A stretch of DNA of 64,000 bases from an uncultured Erysipelotrichaceae bacterium (GCA_900314865.1 OMWW01000005.1:1-64000); one strand, 5' to 3'. Shown: positions 8,438-17,302, counted from the first letter of the stretch. Numbers and translations: made by a program. The notes: generated by a model not told the origin, from the sequence alone.

Positions 8438-9319
8438 TTATTCATAGATGTTGATGATGCTAGAGTGACCACCATTCTTGTTTTTACTATCAAACGGATC
8501 AATCGCATTTCCGTCTTTATCAAACTTCTTTAAAGCTTTTTCGCCATAACGAAGTCGGCAGAATTCTTTAACATCATTGAAGGAATAAATCTTTCTACCT
8601 AAGAAGTCATATTCTTTAAATGGATAAATGACGTTTCTAGGGAAGGCAAGATGCTCAACAAATTTCTTTGGGCATTCCTGAAAAGGAATGATAACGGTTT
8701 GGGAAACATAATCACTATCTTTATATTTGGTAGCGATCTTTCTTTCATATTTCCTTAAAGATTTTCTAATTAGGCATGGATTAAGATGGAAAAAAGCGTC
8801 CCACACCACATAAAACGGCATCAATAATTTAGACTTGATAAACGTTCTTTTGTGTTTCTTAACACTACTAGGAACGCCCATAAAGAAACAGATATCGACA
8901 AATATACCTCTATCTTTTGTGTGGTCAGGAAGGGTAAAACGATTCTTTTCTTTGATATAAGAAGCCTTGTATCTCACCTTTAAAGCGGGGATAAGTGGGT
9001 TATATCTTTTATTTACTTTTTCAGTATCAAAAGTGAATTCATCACTTAAGTCTTTTTGTAGAGCATCTACGAGCCTATCATAATCAAAATAATCGATGAC
9101 AATATCACCATCATCATCCCAAGGGATGAAACCTTGATAATTGTATAAGCCTAACGCACTACCAAAAGCTAAAGCGTAAGGGATATCGTTCTTACGACAA
9201 ACACGGTCAATTTCAAAAATAATTTTCTCGACCACTTTGTGGACTTGAAAATTATCTATTTCTTCACCTTTATCGTTATAGCCAAGAATATAGCGGCTAT
9301 TATCAACTAAATATTCCAT
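8438..9319 (-). CDS. LicD family phosphotransferase
   Basis: LicD proteins transfer phosphocholine or related groups to cell-surface polymers such as teichoic acids or glycolipids. The diagnostic block GSALGLYNYQGFIPWDDDGDI is at residues 53-73, matching the nucleotidyltransferase-like G-S ... W-D-D-D-x-D-I pattern with acidic metal ligands. The 293-residue length is normal. No transmembrane segment is seen, so it acts on the cytoplasmic side. The start overlaps the stop of the upstream membrane protein (TAATG). No choline kinase or CTP transferase lies nearby, so the donor group is unknown. Confidence 0.9.
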   Translation of the reverse strand: MEYLVDNSRYILGYNDKGEEIDNFQVHKVVEKIIFEIDRVCRKNDIPYALAFGSALGLYNYQGFIPWDDDGDIVIDYFDYDRLVDALQKDLSDEFTFDTEKVNKRYNPLIPALKVRYKASYIKEKNRFTLPDHTKDRGIFVDICFFMGVPSSVKKHKRTFIKSKLLMPFYVVWDAFFHLNPCLIRKSLRKYERKIATKYKDSDYVSQTVIIPFQECPKKFVEHLAFPRNVIYPFKEYDFLGRKIYSFNDVKEFCRLRYGEKALKKFDKDGNAIDPFDSKNKNGGHSSIINIYE

Positions 9320-10407
9320 TAATGATATGGATTAACAGTAATTGTTCCGTCTAAGCAAACAACTTCGCTTGTTTTAGCCTTGCTAAGCCAATTTGATCCT
9401 CTAATAATTCTGCTCCACTCTTCTTTAGTGCCGTTATAGTTGATTCTTTCTAAAGAAACGCAGTTAAAGAAACAGTTTGAACCGATTTCAGTTATAGAAT
9501 TTGGAATAGAAACAACTTTAAGTTTTAAGCAGTTCGCAAAAGCGGAAGCGCCAAGTTTACTAATTTCAATAGGGATGTTTGCAACTAAAAGATTTTGGTT
9601 TTCCGCAAAAGCGTGACCACCAATTTCTTTGAGATTTGGAGGAAGGGTTGAACTTCCTTCATATTTAATAACATTCACTTCGTGAACTTTGGTAACATTT
9701 TCAACAGTAGGTTTATCGTCATGAAGTTCTAATTCTTTTTCTGGGATTGAGTCTTTGAAGTTCGCAGAATAAATAGAACTAACAACGATAAGTAAGACGA
9801 GGTAAACACCGACAACAACAACTGGCCAGAACCATGTGACTGTGTAAATACCAAGTTTATAAGCGTCAGAACCTCTGAAACCAAAGAAGATGACAAGGGC
9901 CATTGATAAATATGCACAGGCAAAGAAGAAATTTAAGCCGGCAAATACTTTCACAACACCACTATGTTTGAGATAACCTTTTAGTAAATTTACTAAGAAG
10001 ATGATAAATAAAACGATAGAGAAGATGATGATTAAGCCTAAGCAACCAGTAAGGGTTAAATAGAAATATGGAACCATTGGTTGAAGGTTGTTACCAACAA
10101 ATTCAGGAGATAAGAAAGCGTTAATTAAAGCGTTATCGCTTTGCATTCCTGTTTCATTAATCATGTATTTGAATAATTCAATGGTCATCTTTACAAGATC
10201 AATGCCATTAAATGAGCTGGTTTCAATAACTTGTTTAGTTTCAGGATTAATGAGATTAAGAGCAAGAGTTGGTAAAAATAAGAAAAGTAAAGGAGCAACC
10301 ACGATAAGTAAGGTAAATATGATGTAAAAAATATTCGCTGCGCTATGTGGATGATTGATCTTCCAACCATTAACTTCTTTGATTTTTCTTAAACTTGTTT
10401 CACTCAT
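9319..10407 (-). CDS. Membrane protein with C-terminal BspA-type leucine-rich repeats
   Basis: The first 210 residues contain four hydrophobic segments (about 28-50, 115-140, 150-172 and 185-207). The last 100 residues are LRR_5 / BspA-type repeats, e.g. LKEIGGHAFAENQNL and ITEIGSNCFFNCVSLERI. Such repeats bind protein partners and are common in gut and oral surface proteins; which side of the membrane they face here is not clear. The gene is coupled to licD. Only a weak GAGTGAAG lies before the start. Function unknown. Confidence 0.75.
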   Translation of the reverse strand: MSETSLRKIKEVNGWKINHPHSAANIFYIIFTLLIVVAPLLFLFLPTLALNLINPETKQVIETSSFNGIDLVKMTIELFKYMINETGMQSDNALINAFLSPEFVGNNLQPMVPYFYLTLTGCLGLIIIFSIVLFIIFLVNLLKGYLKHSGVVKVFAGLNFFFACAYLSMALVIFFGFRGSDAYKLGIYTVTWFWPVVVVGVYLVLLIVVSSIYSANFKDSIPEKELELHDDKPTVENVTKVHEVNVIKYEGSSTLPPNLKEIGGHAFAENQNLLVANIPIEISKLGASAFANCLKLKVVSIPNSITEIGSNCFFNCVSLERINYNGTKEEWSRIIRGSNWLSKAKTSEVVCLDGTITVNPYH

Positions 10408-10457
10408 TTTTCTTCACTCTTTCTATAAATTATCACACAACAATAATAATTAATAAA

Positions 10458-11237
10458 TTATTTTTTAAAACCATTCGCGATTGCTTGCTCTTCTAGCTTA
10501 TTAGCTAGTTCTTCGTTTTGTTCAACTATATTACCGTTTCGATAATATAGTGAGAGGTTATATAGACACCTTGGTTCATTAAGATGCGCTCCGATTTCGT
10601 AATACTTTAATGCAGTAGCGAAATCCTGTTTCACTCCATATCCTTTTGCATAACATAAACCAACATAGTAGATAGAATCTAAATCATTATCTTCAATGCC
10701 TTTAAAGAAATAGTTAAAGGCTTCGTTATATTCGCCTAAAGAATAATAGAGCTTCGCTAATGTGACATTGCTCTTCTTATCCCCTAAGGAGATTGCCTGT
10801 TTTAATAAGTTAACAGCAATGTCTTTACTAGGTACCACTCCATCACCATTGATATACATATTAGCGAGCAACTTAATTGAAGGAACATATTGACTTGTAA
10901 CTCCACTAAGGAGATATTTAAGAGCGTTATCAAAATCTTTTTCTTTAATATAAATTAAAGCAAGATTATATCCGGCACTTAGTTCTCCTAGTTTTAAACT
11001 CTTTTCATATAGCTCTTTGGCTTTACTAATGTCTACCTCAGTTCCTAAGCCTTTACTATATAGGTACGCTAAAGTGGAATAGCCTTTTGGATTATTTAAA
11101 TAATTAAAGCGATATGCCATTTCAAAAGCCAAGTTGTTCTTACCAATACTGAGGTAATATTCAACAAGCTTCTGAATAGAAAAAACATCTCCACCATTGG
11201 AGGCATCTAGTAACGCTGATAATTCTTCTTTATCCAT
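10458..11237 (-). CDS. Sel1-like repeat protein
   Basis: The 259-residue cytoplasmic protein is made of Sel1/TPR-like helical repeats, e.g. AYLYSKGLGTEVDISKAKELYEKS, ANMYINGDGVVPSKDIAVNLLKQA and GLCYAKGYGVKQDFATALKYYEIG, giving an all-alpha scaffold for protein interaction. It has no signal peptide or catalytic motif. There is no Shine-Dalgarno: a predicted -10 box ends 6 nt before the ATG, so the mRNA is probably leaderless. It lies directly after the HAD phosphatase gene but has its own promoter. Confidence 0.88.
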   Translation of the reverse strand: MDKEELSALLDASNGGDVFSIQKLVEYYLSIGKNNLAFEMAYRFNYLNNPKGYSTLAYLYSKGLGTEVDISKAKELYEKSLKLGELSAGYNLALIYIKEKDFDNALKYLLSGVTSQYVPSIKLLANMYINGDGVVPSKDIAVNLLKQAISLGDKKSNVTLAKLYYSLGEYNEAFNYFFKGIEDNDLDSIYYVGLCYAKGYGVKQDFATALKYYEIGAHLNEPRCLYNLSLYYRNGNIVEQNEELANKLEEQAIANGFKK

Positions 11238-11243
11238 AAGTAT

Positions 11244-11272
11244 ATAATACTATGGATAACTTATATAATCAA
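11244..11272 (-). promoter_or_regulatory. Predicted leaderless promoter of the Sel1 gene
   Basis: -35 TTGATT (11267-11272), 17-bp spacer, -10 TATTAT (11244-11249), then 6 nt to the ATG. Transcription should begin at or next to the start codon. Confidence 0.65.
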
Positions 11273-11905
11273 TTAATAATTTAGTAATCCAGTGAGATTA
11301 TCAATTTCAAATTCACACTCACCGTGGTATTCGTCTTTTCTATCTACAAGTACAGGTGCAACGCCAGCGTTAATCGCGCTCGCCATATCATCACGCGCAT
11401 CGCCAACATAGCAAACACCGTTTTTACCTACATTTAATAACTCAAGACCCTTATATATTGGATCTGGGTTTGGTTTATGTTTCTTGGTTTCTTCATTACC
11501 AACAATGATTGAGAATAAGGATTCATCAATACCTAAAAAGCGTAATACTTCTCTAACGTGTTTCTTGTTATTAGAAGTAACAATGCCAAGCTTCTTTCCT
11601 CTATTAACGAGTTCTTTTAATGTTTCTTCTACTTCTGGATACGCTTTCGTGGCTTTTAAAACTTCTTCATCATCAAGAAGTCTAATGATTTCATCACCAA
11701 AGAGTTTTTTTGATGCTTCATTTTGAGGACCATTGAGTTCCTCATAACCTACATATAGAGGACATCTCATCAATCTTAAAGTGTATCCTTCTGGCACTTT
11801 GACATTGACAGCTGAATAGGCGCCTTCAAAAACAAGAACCAAAGATTCATAGCTATCCACTAAAGTTCCATCAAAATCAAATAGATAAACATCAAATTCT
11901 TTCAT
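11273..11905 (-). CDS. HAD-superfamily phosphatase, phosphoglycolate phosphatase-like
   Basis: Predicted cytoplasmic small-molecule phosphatase. HAD motif I is FDFDGTLVDS near residue 9, motif II is VTSN, and motif IV is YVGDARDDMASAINAG; the four-helix cap lies between I and II (class C1). The 210-residue length fits the Gph/PpaX group, but the substrate cannot be read from sequence. There is no Shine-Dalgarno: the -10 TATAAT ends 9 nt before the ATG. Confidence 0.88.
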   Translation of the reverse strand: MKEFDVYLFDFDGTLVDSYESLVLVFEGAYSAVNVKVPEGYTLRLMRCPLYVGYEELNGPQNEASKKLFGDEIIRLLDDEEVLKATKAYPEVEETLKELVNRGKKLGIVTSNNKKHVREVLRFLGIDESLFSIIVGNEETKKHKPNPDPIYKGLELLNVGKNGVCYVGDARDDMASAINAGVAPVLVDRKDEYHGECEFEIDNLTGLLNY

Positions 11906-11914
11906 GACTGATTA

Positions 11915-11965
11915 ATTATAATAAAAATTATATTTTTGTTGAATAATTAATTGCTCGTATATAAA
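11915..11965. promoter_or_regulatory. Divergent overlapping promoters between the HAD gene and the 11978 gene
   Basis: Minus strand: TTCAAC (11938-11943), 17 bp, TATAAT (11915-11920), serving the HAD gene. Plus strand: TTGTTG (11936-11941), 18 bp, TATAAA (11960-11965), serving the 11978 gene. The two -35 elements overlap, so the polymerases should compete. Confidence 0.5.
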
Positions 11966-11977
11966 ATATTGTCCGTT

Positions 11978-12487
11978 ATGAGAATAAAAGTTGCTACATT
12001 CGTATATTGTTTGATCTGTAACATTCCTGTGTGCTTCTTCTTATGCTTAGCAGCGTCTATTGTAGGCGCGACTCAAATAGGAGAAGGAATGTTAGTCATT
12101 AACTTCAATCAAGTTGGCTGGCTCAACATGTTATATAACTTCTTAGTTGGCTTCACGATTGCCATGTTAGTGGGTATGTTCATTCCTCTTACCAAAATTG
12201 GAAGATGGTTTACTGCCTTATTCCACGTAAAAAATGATACATACACTGGAAACATGCCATATAGATTACTCTCGACTTTAATCATCACTTTAATCTATTA
12301 CATCTGCATCACACCAGCGTTAACATTATTCAACTACTTCGTTTTGAAGATTTATAACACTCCTGCTCAAGCAGGCTTATCCTTCCTCATTAACATTCCT
12401 ATCATGTTACTTGTTGGATTTGTGTCCTCACTTCTTAACGATATCGCTGCGTATAAAGTTGCACACGCGATCGATAACGAATTCTAA
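11978..12487 (+). CDS. Four-helix integral membrane protein of unknown function
   Basis: The 169-residue product has four hydrophobic segments (about 8-30, 48-70, 97-120 and 133-155) and no catalytic motif. It loosely resembles the DUF2798 class of small membrane proteins, but no family is claimed. The ATG at 11978 was chosen over an in-frame TTG at 11951 because the predicted -10 box lies between them. No Shine-Dalgarno is visible and the 5' leader would be only about 5 nt. It is one of the few plus-strand genes and ends at its own terminator. Confidence 0.7.
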   Translation: MRIKVATFVYCLICNIPVCFFLCLAASIVGATQIGEGMLVINFNQVGWLNMLYNFLVGFTIAMLVGMFIPLTKIGRWFTALFHVKNDTYTGNMPYRLLSTLIITLIYYICITPALTLFNYFVLKIYNTPAQAGLSFLINIPIMLLVGFVSSLLNDIAAYKVAHAIDNEF

Positions 12488-12489
12488 AA

Positions 12490-12512
12490 AGACTCGGAAA
12501 TTCGAGTTTTTT
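12490..12512 (+). terminator. Terminator of the 11978 gene
   Basis: Stem ACTCG/CGAGT (12492-12496 with 12503-12507) followed by a run of T to 12512. Confidence 0.7.
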
Positions 12513-12516
12513 ATTA

Positions 12517-12541
12517 TATAAAAAGAGCACATTTCTGTGCT
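12517..12541 (-). terminator. Terminator of the endonuclease gene
   Basis: On the minus strand AGCACA/TGTGCT (12526-12531 with 12536-12541) is followed by TCTTTTTAT. Confidence 0.75.
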
Positions 12542-12548
12542 TCATTTT

Positions 12549-14564
12549 TTAACCCCAGATCTTATCCGCGTAACTTGGATGATCAATGAATGGGTTTCTA
12601 TTTCCTTGAATAGATGCAGCCTCGTTATTACGGGTCTTTTCACCCATATCAACAGGGTCCATGCTATTCCAATATCTTAAGAGTTTGAAACATTCTTTAA
12701 CAGTAGCAGGTCCCATAACCCAGTTAATATGGAGTTGACCATAATAATCACTTTGATTCCAATCTGTTCCTTCTTCAGTAGAATATCCATCTAACGAGCC
12801 ATCGTTATAGTGAACGTACATATACATGATGATACGCGCAACGTCACCTTTGATGTTATCAGCAGGTTCAAAGACGTTTGAGGTATAATAGGTTTTTCCT
12901 CCGCTTGTGTAGTTAAAGCTCTTGCCTTTATTAGAACCACACGCGTAGATGTTACCAAACATGGAGCTACCTCTAGCACTGTTATAGGTACTGATAGTAG
13001 GTCTAATGTGATGCAAATCACTTCCTCCACCATCTTCACCATATAATTTGTTAGACAAAGATTGAGGCCAGACGTGTTCTTTGTTGTATTTAGTGGCTTT
13101 TTCTCCAGAATAGAAGCATTTCACGCCTCCACCTGAATATGGATCACTGTCATCAAAATAACCATCTAAAGATTTATAGGATGTGTATCTTGTGTGAGTG
13201 GAATCCATTAAATTGTGTAATCCCTTTAAGAGGTCGTTTCCGCTTAAAGAATCAACATTATTATAGTAAGAATTACTATCTTCACTAGCAGTGTAACTTA
13301 TGTTACTTGGAATATAAGAGGAAGAACTCTTCTTTAAACCTGTAACGTAACCAGTAAATTGAGGAATTCCATATCCTGAATCGTATTTATGATAAGCATA
13401 CCATCCTTCAATAGTCACTTCATCACCAGGATTAAGCCCGATTGAGGAGAATGACTTGTCATTATCAATGACTTTTCCATTTTCTCCATCATTAACTAAG
13501 CCCTTCTTATTACGTGTTAAACCATGGACATAAATGGAACTGGATGAATCTATAATATCTAAGTTGCCATAGTTATTATTAACTGCGTATTGGGCTACCC
13601 CAGTTATACGATATAGTTGATTACTATTCGCGCCTTCAGTTTTCCAAGAACTATTTTCAGAAATAAGTTGAGAAATAGTCACAGCCTTCGCATTAGCGGA
13701 TGGTTCTGGGAAACCTTGTTCTGGAACTGAAGAAGATTTCTTGTCGTTATGTTGATAAACATAGGCTGTTCCTTTATTTGTTGTTTCAGGAGTATTCCCT
13801 TGATAATTAACAATCGCTGAGAAAATAGTCACTGTATCACCATCTTTGATGGTGCCAGTTTGAGTGAACTTTTGTTTATTCAAATAATAAACTTGGAAAC
13901 AATAGAATTTTTTAGTACTTCCAGATTCAGTTAAATTGAAGTTAATGTTTCCGTATTGAGTTGTACCAGAATCATTAACATTAGCAACCGTACCTTTAAT
14001 GAAATAGCAAATTGGAGTTTGCGCGCCCGCACTTAAAGTCATCGCTAAGTCATAAGCTTGAGAAGGAGAATATGGACGTTCAACACTACCATCACCCACT
14101 GTTGGGTCAACTTCTGGATCTGGATCATCACCTGGATCAACTGGATCATCACCTGGGTCAACAGGGTCGTCACCTGGATCTACAGGATCGTCACCTTTTT
14201 CAGTCACCTTAATAATGACAACTTCCTCCGCATCACCATAGGTGATGGAAACAGTTTTGGTACCCGCTTTACTTGTATTACCATAAACTTTGCAGTCACT
14301 TAAAGACACAACTCTATTTGTGCCATCTTCAAAGTAGGCTGTGATAACCATGCCAGTGAAATCAAGATCTTCACCAACGACATATTCGGTTTTATAAGTA
14401 CCAGAAATAACTAAATAGCTAACACCTGTAACAGTCTCTCCTGGATCAGCAGGTGGATTGTCGCTAGGAGTGTTAGAATTAGTGCTATTCCCACATCCAA
14501 TTAAAGACAGGGAACAAAGTAAGGTGGTTGATAAACCAAGTAATAATTTTTTTCTTTTTTTCAT
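12549..14564 (-). CDS. Exported endonuclease I family lipoprotein with Ig-like and OB-like domains
   Basis: Predicted surface nuclease that cuts DNA and/or RNA for nutrient use or defence. From the ATG at 14564 there is a lipoprotein signal (lipobox SLIGC), a bacterial Ig-like domain (EYVVGEDLDFTGMVITAYFEDG), a Pro-Asp linker with 21-bp DNA repeats, and an OB-like nucleic-acid binding region (GTVANVNDSG and later GVAQYAVNNNYGNLDI). The C-terminal endonuclease I domain has the active-site KEHVWPQSL, then GSDLHHIRPT and NSARGSSMFG. A longer frame starting at 14600 adds residues before the signal peptide and is unlikely. No Shine-Dalgarno precedes the ATG. Whether RNA or DNA is preferred cannot be told. 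Confidence 0.88.
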   Translation of the reverse strand: MKKRKKLLLGLSTTLLCSLSLIGCGNSTNSNTPSDNPPADPGETVTGVSYLVISGTYKTEYVVGEDLDFTGMVITAYFEDGTNRVVSLSDCKVYGNTSKAGTKTVSITYGDAEEVVIIKVTEKGDDPVDPGDDPVDPGDDPVDPGDDPDPEVDPTVGDGSVERPYSPSQAYDLAMTLSAGAQTPICYFIKGTVANVNDSGTTQYGNINFNLTESGSTKKFYCFQVYYLNKQKFTQTGTIKDGDTVTIFSAIVNYQGNTPETTNKGTAYVYQHNDKKSSSVPEQGFPEPSANAKAVTISQLISENSSWKTEGANSNQLYRITGVAQYAVNNNYGNLDIIDSSSSIYVHGLTRNKKGLVNDGENGKVIDNDKSFSSIGLNPGDEVTIEGWYAYHKYDSGYGIPQFTGYVTGLKKSSSSYIPSNISYTASEDSNSYYNNVDSLSGNDLLKGLHNLMDSTHTRYTSYKSLDGYFDDSDPYSGGGVKCFYSGEKATKYNKEHVWPQSLSNKLYGEDGGGSDLHHIRPTISTYNSARGSSMFGNIYACGSNKGKSFNYTSGGKTYYTSNVFEPADNIKGDVARIIMYMYVHYNDGSLDGYSTEEGTDWNQSDYYGQLHINWVMGPATVKECFKLLRYWNSMDPVDMGEKTRNNEAASIQGNRNPFIDHPSYADKIWG
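14113..14195. repeat. 21-bp tandem repeat encoding a Pro-Asp linker
   Basis: About four units, with exact 21-bp steps at 14131, 14152 and 14173, encode PVDPGDD repeats between the Ig-like and nuclease parts. Units differ at third positions, so selection acts on the peptide. Copy number could vary by slippage. Confidence 0.85.
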
Positions 14565-14620
14565 ATTATGTAATCTAACTACACTTAAAGTATAAAGCAA
14601 GTTTTATTTATATAAAAGAG

Positions 14621-14651
14621 CAAAAGAAAAGTCTTCAATTGAAGAAGACTT
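14621..14651 (-). terminator. Terminator of the 14668 gene
   Basis: Minus-strand AAGTCTTC/GAAGACTT stem (14629-14636 with 14644-14651) followed by TTTTCTTTT. Confidence 0.75.
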
Positions 14652-14667
14652 GCCCTTTTTGAATTTC

Positions 14668-14907
14668 TTAGTCCTCACGGAACCAGAAGATTCTGCTGAA
14701 TAAGATGATCCAAACGAGGTCTAAAATCCAACCAAGTGTACCAGCGGCAATTACCCAGACGATACCTAAGACCATGTGGAGCCAGTTTTGTTTACTAGCA
14801 GCGCGGCCAATACGGTAAACTGCCCAGGTAATATCTAAGATCCAGATACAGAGAATGATTTTAACAAGTCTAGAATGACCATCCATCCATTTTACGTAGT
14901 TTGACAT
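14668..14907 (-). CDS. Small membrane protein (79 residues)
   Basis: Two hydrophobic segments (about 15-35 and 45-72) separated by a basic loop containing RIGRAASKQN, with many Trp residues (e.g. GWILDLVWIIL). Strong TAGGAGGA lies 8 nt before the ATG and a terminator follows, so this is a real monocistronic gene. No family recognised. Confidence 0.7.
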   Translation of the reverse strand: MSNYVKWMDGHSRLVKIILCIWILDITWAVYRIGRAASKQNWLHMVLGIVWVIAAGTLGWILDLVWIILFSRIFWFRED

Positions 14908-15035
14908 TTTAATTTCCTCCTACAATGAGCAATTATAGTTCTTTTAAGAAAAATAACAAGTATCAATTATTAATAATTGATGAAAAACGTATATTTTTGT
15001 ATTGTAAATGATACAATATTGATTAGGTGATAAAT

Positions 15036-15347
15036 ATGGGTACAAAGAAAGAATGGAAAAAAGCAGGCGTTAATATCGGACACGCCTTTAGAGATTTCGG
15101 TAAGGCCATGGCCACTACCGCTAAAGTTACCTTCGGAAGCGAAGAAAAATATGATGAAGAAGGAAATAACAAAATCAAAGGTAGTTGGAAAAAGATGGGT
15201 AAAGAATTCGGAGAGGCTGGTAAATCAGTAGGAAAAGCCGCGAAAGAAACAGTGAATGCTGCTGATGAAAAAACCTCAGAAGAAAGCAAAGAATCCGAAG
15301 TTAAAAAAGACGACGCGATTGACGTCGAATTTGAAGAAAAGAAATAA
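15036..15347 (+). CDS. Small hydrophilic, charged helical protein (103 residues)
   Basis: Lys/Glu/Ala-rich sequence with the near-repeats WKKAGVNIGHAFRDFGKAM and WKKMGKEFGEAGKSVGKAA, an amphipathic pattern recalling LEA-like or YtxH-like stress proteins. It has no signal peptide or Cys. The ATG at 15036 has AGGTGA 6 nt upstream; a GTG three codons earlier overlaps that site. A possible promoter is TTGATG, 17 bp, TATTGT. It runs divergently from the 14668 gene and ends in a strong terminator. Function unknown. Confidence 0.72.
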   Translation: MGTKKEWKKAGVNIGHAFRDFGKAMATTAKVTFGSEEKYDEEGNNKIKGSWKKMGKEFGEAGKSVGKAAKETVNAADEKTSEESKESEVKKDDAIDVEFEEKK

Positions 15348-15368
15348 GCACTTATAAAGTGCTTTTTT
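15346..15368 (+). terminator. Terminator of the 15036 gene
   Basis: AAGCACTT/AAGTGCTT stem (15346-15353 with 15357-15364) ending in a T-run. It overlaps the stop codon of the convergent 15352 gene. Confidence 0.8.
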
Positions 15369-16014
15369 CATCTAAAGACAAAGTCTTAATTGATCTAGCT
15401 AAATAAGTGATGAACATTAAGTTCGCAATTATCTCAATTACCGAGGCTGATAAACGTAAATATGTAAGTACTTCTGAAGTTGTTTCACTCGGATCTTTAA
15501 TGAAATAACCAATACCATCAAGAATGGTAAAGAAAATGAATATTCCGACTAAGAAATTGATAAGGAATCCACTTTTATTTGCAAATTTATTCTCTCCTAA
15601 ATCTTGAGCGAGGACAGAAACCCCAATAATTGTGTACACCATAGCGAACACCGTACAACCATTAACGACGATATCAATGATTTTTGGGGCAAGTTGATCG
15701 GCTGTGAATAAAGAAATTAACACTCCTACCACACTCAAAAGAATCGCAAATAGCAATATAAATAGAGCGTTTTTGAAATACGGCTCATCAAGATGAGCGA
15801 AATATAAACCAATAATATTTAAAATGAATCCAAATATAGGTAGAGCAATCGTCACAAGTGAAAACACTGCCGCAGAAGCTAAAGCAGTAACGTTGCCATA
15901 TAAACCAATAATCAATAATGCCACTTCAACAAAAGACAAAATCGCATTGAGGACGATTAAGATTTCTCCGATTAAAATGAACTTAACACCACGATGTGCT
16001 CTAGGATATGTCAT
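15352..16014 (-). CDS. Multi-spanning membrane protein of unknown function (220 residues)
   Basis: About six hydrophobic segments with short loops and no conserved polar motif inside the membrane. No family was recognised. No Shine-Dalgarno is present; TATTAT (16021-16026) ends 6 nt before the ATG, matching the leaderless geometry of other genes here, although its -35 is weak. It is convergent with the 15036 gene, whose terminator overlaps its stop. Confidence 0.68.
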   Translation of the reverse strand: MTYPRAHRGVKFILIGEILIVLNAILSFVEVALLIIGLYGNVTALASAAVFSLVTIALPIFGFILNIIGLYFAHLDEPYFKNALFILLFAILLSVVGVLISLFTADQLAPKIIDIVVNGCTVFAMVYTIIGVSVLAQDLGENKFANKSGFLINFLVGIFIFFTILDGIGYFIKDPSETTSEVLTYLRLSASVIEIIANLMFITYLARSIKTLSLDEKSTL

Positions 16015-16163
16015 ACTACAATAATATTAGACTTATTCTTTTCTTAAAAGAAGATAAAAAAGAAATAAATAATACGTTGTCTATAAAAACATTTTATATT
16101 AAATTAATTGATAGAAAGGATTGTCCTAAAGCTTAAAATAGCGATTTGGACTACATAATTACA

Positions 16164-16334
16164 ATGTCAACAGTTGAACAACTCAAAGCTGCTTATGAAG
16201 CATTCGTCGAAGAAAACGAAAAATTCGTCTCCAAAGGAAACAAGGCTGCTGCTGGTAGAGCCAGAAAAGCATTAATGGAACTTGCTAAATTAGCCAAAGT
16301 CCGTCGTGCTGAAATCCTCGAAGAAAAGAAATAA
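16164..16334 (+). CDS. Histone H1-like protein of the Hc1 family
   Basis: The 56-residue basic helical protein contains GNKAAAGRARKALMELAKLAKVRRAEI, closely following the GNKAAA-x-R-x-R ... L-x-K-x-x-K-x-x-R pattern of the chlamydial Hc1 / PF07432 group of DNA-compacting proteins. Unlike chlamydial Hc1 it lacks the long Lys/Ala-rich tail, like the short forms in other phyla. ATG 16164 gives the family start; an in-frame TTG at 16146 is the only alternative. The nearest Shine-Dalgarno-like AGAAAGGA is 43 nt away. A strong terminator follows. Nucleoid binding is inferred from the family. Confidence 0.78.
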   Translation: MSTVEQLKAAYEAFVEENEKFVSKGNKAAAGRARKALMELAKLAKVRRAEILEEKK

Positions 16335-16350
16335 GAGTTTTGTGAAAATA

Positions 16351-16378
16351 AAAGGTGAACCGAGTGGTTCACTTTTTT
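16351..16378 (+). terminator. Terminator of the Hc1-like gene
   Basis: GTGAACC/GGTTCAC stem (16355-16361 with 16366-16372), flanked by A and T runs. The symmetry suggests it also serves the convergent 16377 gene. Confidence 0.85.
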
Positions 16379-16952
16379 AATCTTCTTTTCTTTTAATATA
16401 TTTAGGACTAAGCCAACTGCTTGAATAGTTAAGAGGGTCGATATTAATGACTTTGATTTTCTTCGCTCTTACTTTTTCGATGATGTGCATCGCTGCTAAT
16501 TCATCAGAGACAAACCACACCTCATTAAAGTCTTTCTTTTTCAGTTCAATATCGTGGTTTTTAATTTTGCCTTCTCTAACTTTGTTAGATTTGATCTTTT
16601 CTTTATAGAAGACCGAAATTACTTTCTCTTTCACTTCAAAGTCGGTGAAATAACAATATTTGAGCCTTTCTCTTCCTTTATAGTGAATCCTACAAATCGC
16701 ATATATCGCTTCTAACTTTTCATAGTCTGGTTCTTGATTATAATCACGATGATTCTTTTTATATTCTTCTTCTCTAGAGAAGAAATATTGATAGTTTTCA
16801 TCGATATAAGCGTTCAAATCAGCTTTCTTACCAATATAGATTTTTCTTTCTTTTCTTTTTTGAAAGAGGTAGCCAAAAATCGCGATTATGACAAGAAACG
16901 CGAATGCGGCAATAATAACAATTACTGTGGACCAACCTTCAAATATAAACAT
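16377..16952 (-). CDS. Single-pass membrane protein, N-terminal anchor (191 residues)
   Basis: One hydrophobic segment (about 8-30) is followed by a basic QKRKERK stop-transfer and a soluble, likely cytoplasmic domain of about 155 residues rich in Lys, Glu and Tyr. AGGA lies 4 nt before the ATG. It follows the 16983 gene by 30 nt, so the two are probably cotranscribed. No recognised family. Confidence 0.65.
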   Translation of the reverse strand: MFIFEGWSTVIVIIAAFAFLVIIAIFGYLFQKRKERKIYIGKKADLNAYIDENYQYFFSREEEYKKNHRDYNQEPDYEKLEAIYAICRIHYKGRERLKYCYFTDFEVKEKVISVFYKEKIKSNKVREGKIKNHDIELKKKDFNEVWFVSDELAAMHIIEKVRAKKIKVINIDPLNYSSSWLSPKYIKRKED

Positions 16953-16982
16953 ATATTCCTATTTATAAAAGAAGAAGAATTA

Positions 16983-17234
16983 TTATTTCTTCTCCTCTTC
17001 GTTATTTTCTTCTTTTTTTCTTCTCTTAAACCTTGAATAGAAAATGAACCACCCTATATAGAGAATTCCTAAAGAGAAGAATATTGCGGTAAGCACCACT
17101 AAAGTGGTGTCTACTTTTGCATATCTAATCATGAGATAAAGGCTAAAGATCGTTACTAAACAAACCACTATTGTTAAATAAACTGGTAATTTTTCTTTTA
17201 CTCTCTTAAGAATTTCTTTTAGAAACAAACTCAT
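16983..17234 (-). CDS. Small two-helix membrane protein (83 residues)
   Basis: Two hydrophobic segments (about 18-36 and 45-66) and a highly charged KRRKKEENNEEEKK tail. GGAGG lies 6 nt before the ATG. It is probably in an operon with the 16377 gene. Function unknown. Confidence 0.65.
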   Translation of the reverse strand: MSLFLKEILKRVKEKLPVYLTIVVCLVTIFSLYLMIRYAKVDTTLVVLTAIFFSLGILYIGWFIFYSRFKRRKKEENNEEEKK

Positions 17235-17302
17235 AAACGACCTCCAGATATCAACATATAAATATTATACTAGTTATATTTATTTATAAATAGAGTTGTT
17301 AT

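Noticed and set aside
14012..14303. Plus-strand frames rich in His/Trp opposite the endonuclease linker
   Set aside because: They are the complement of the repetitive PVDPGDD coding DNA and have no ribosome-binding site.
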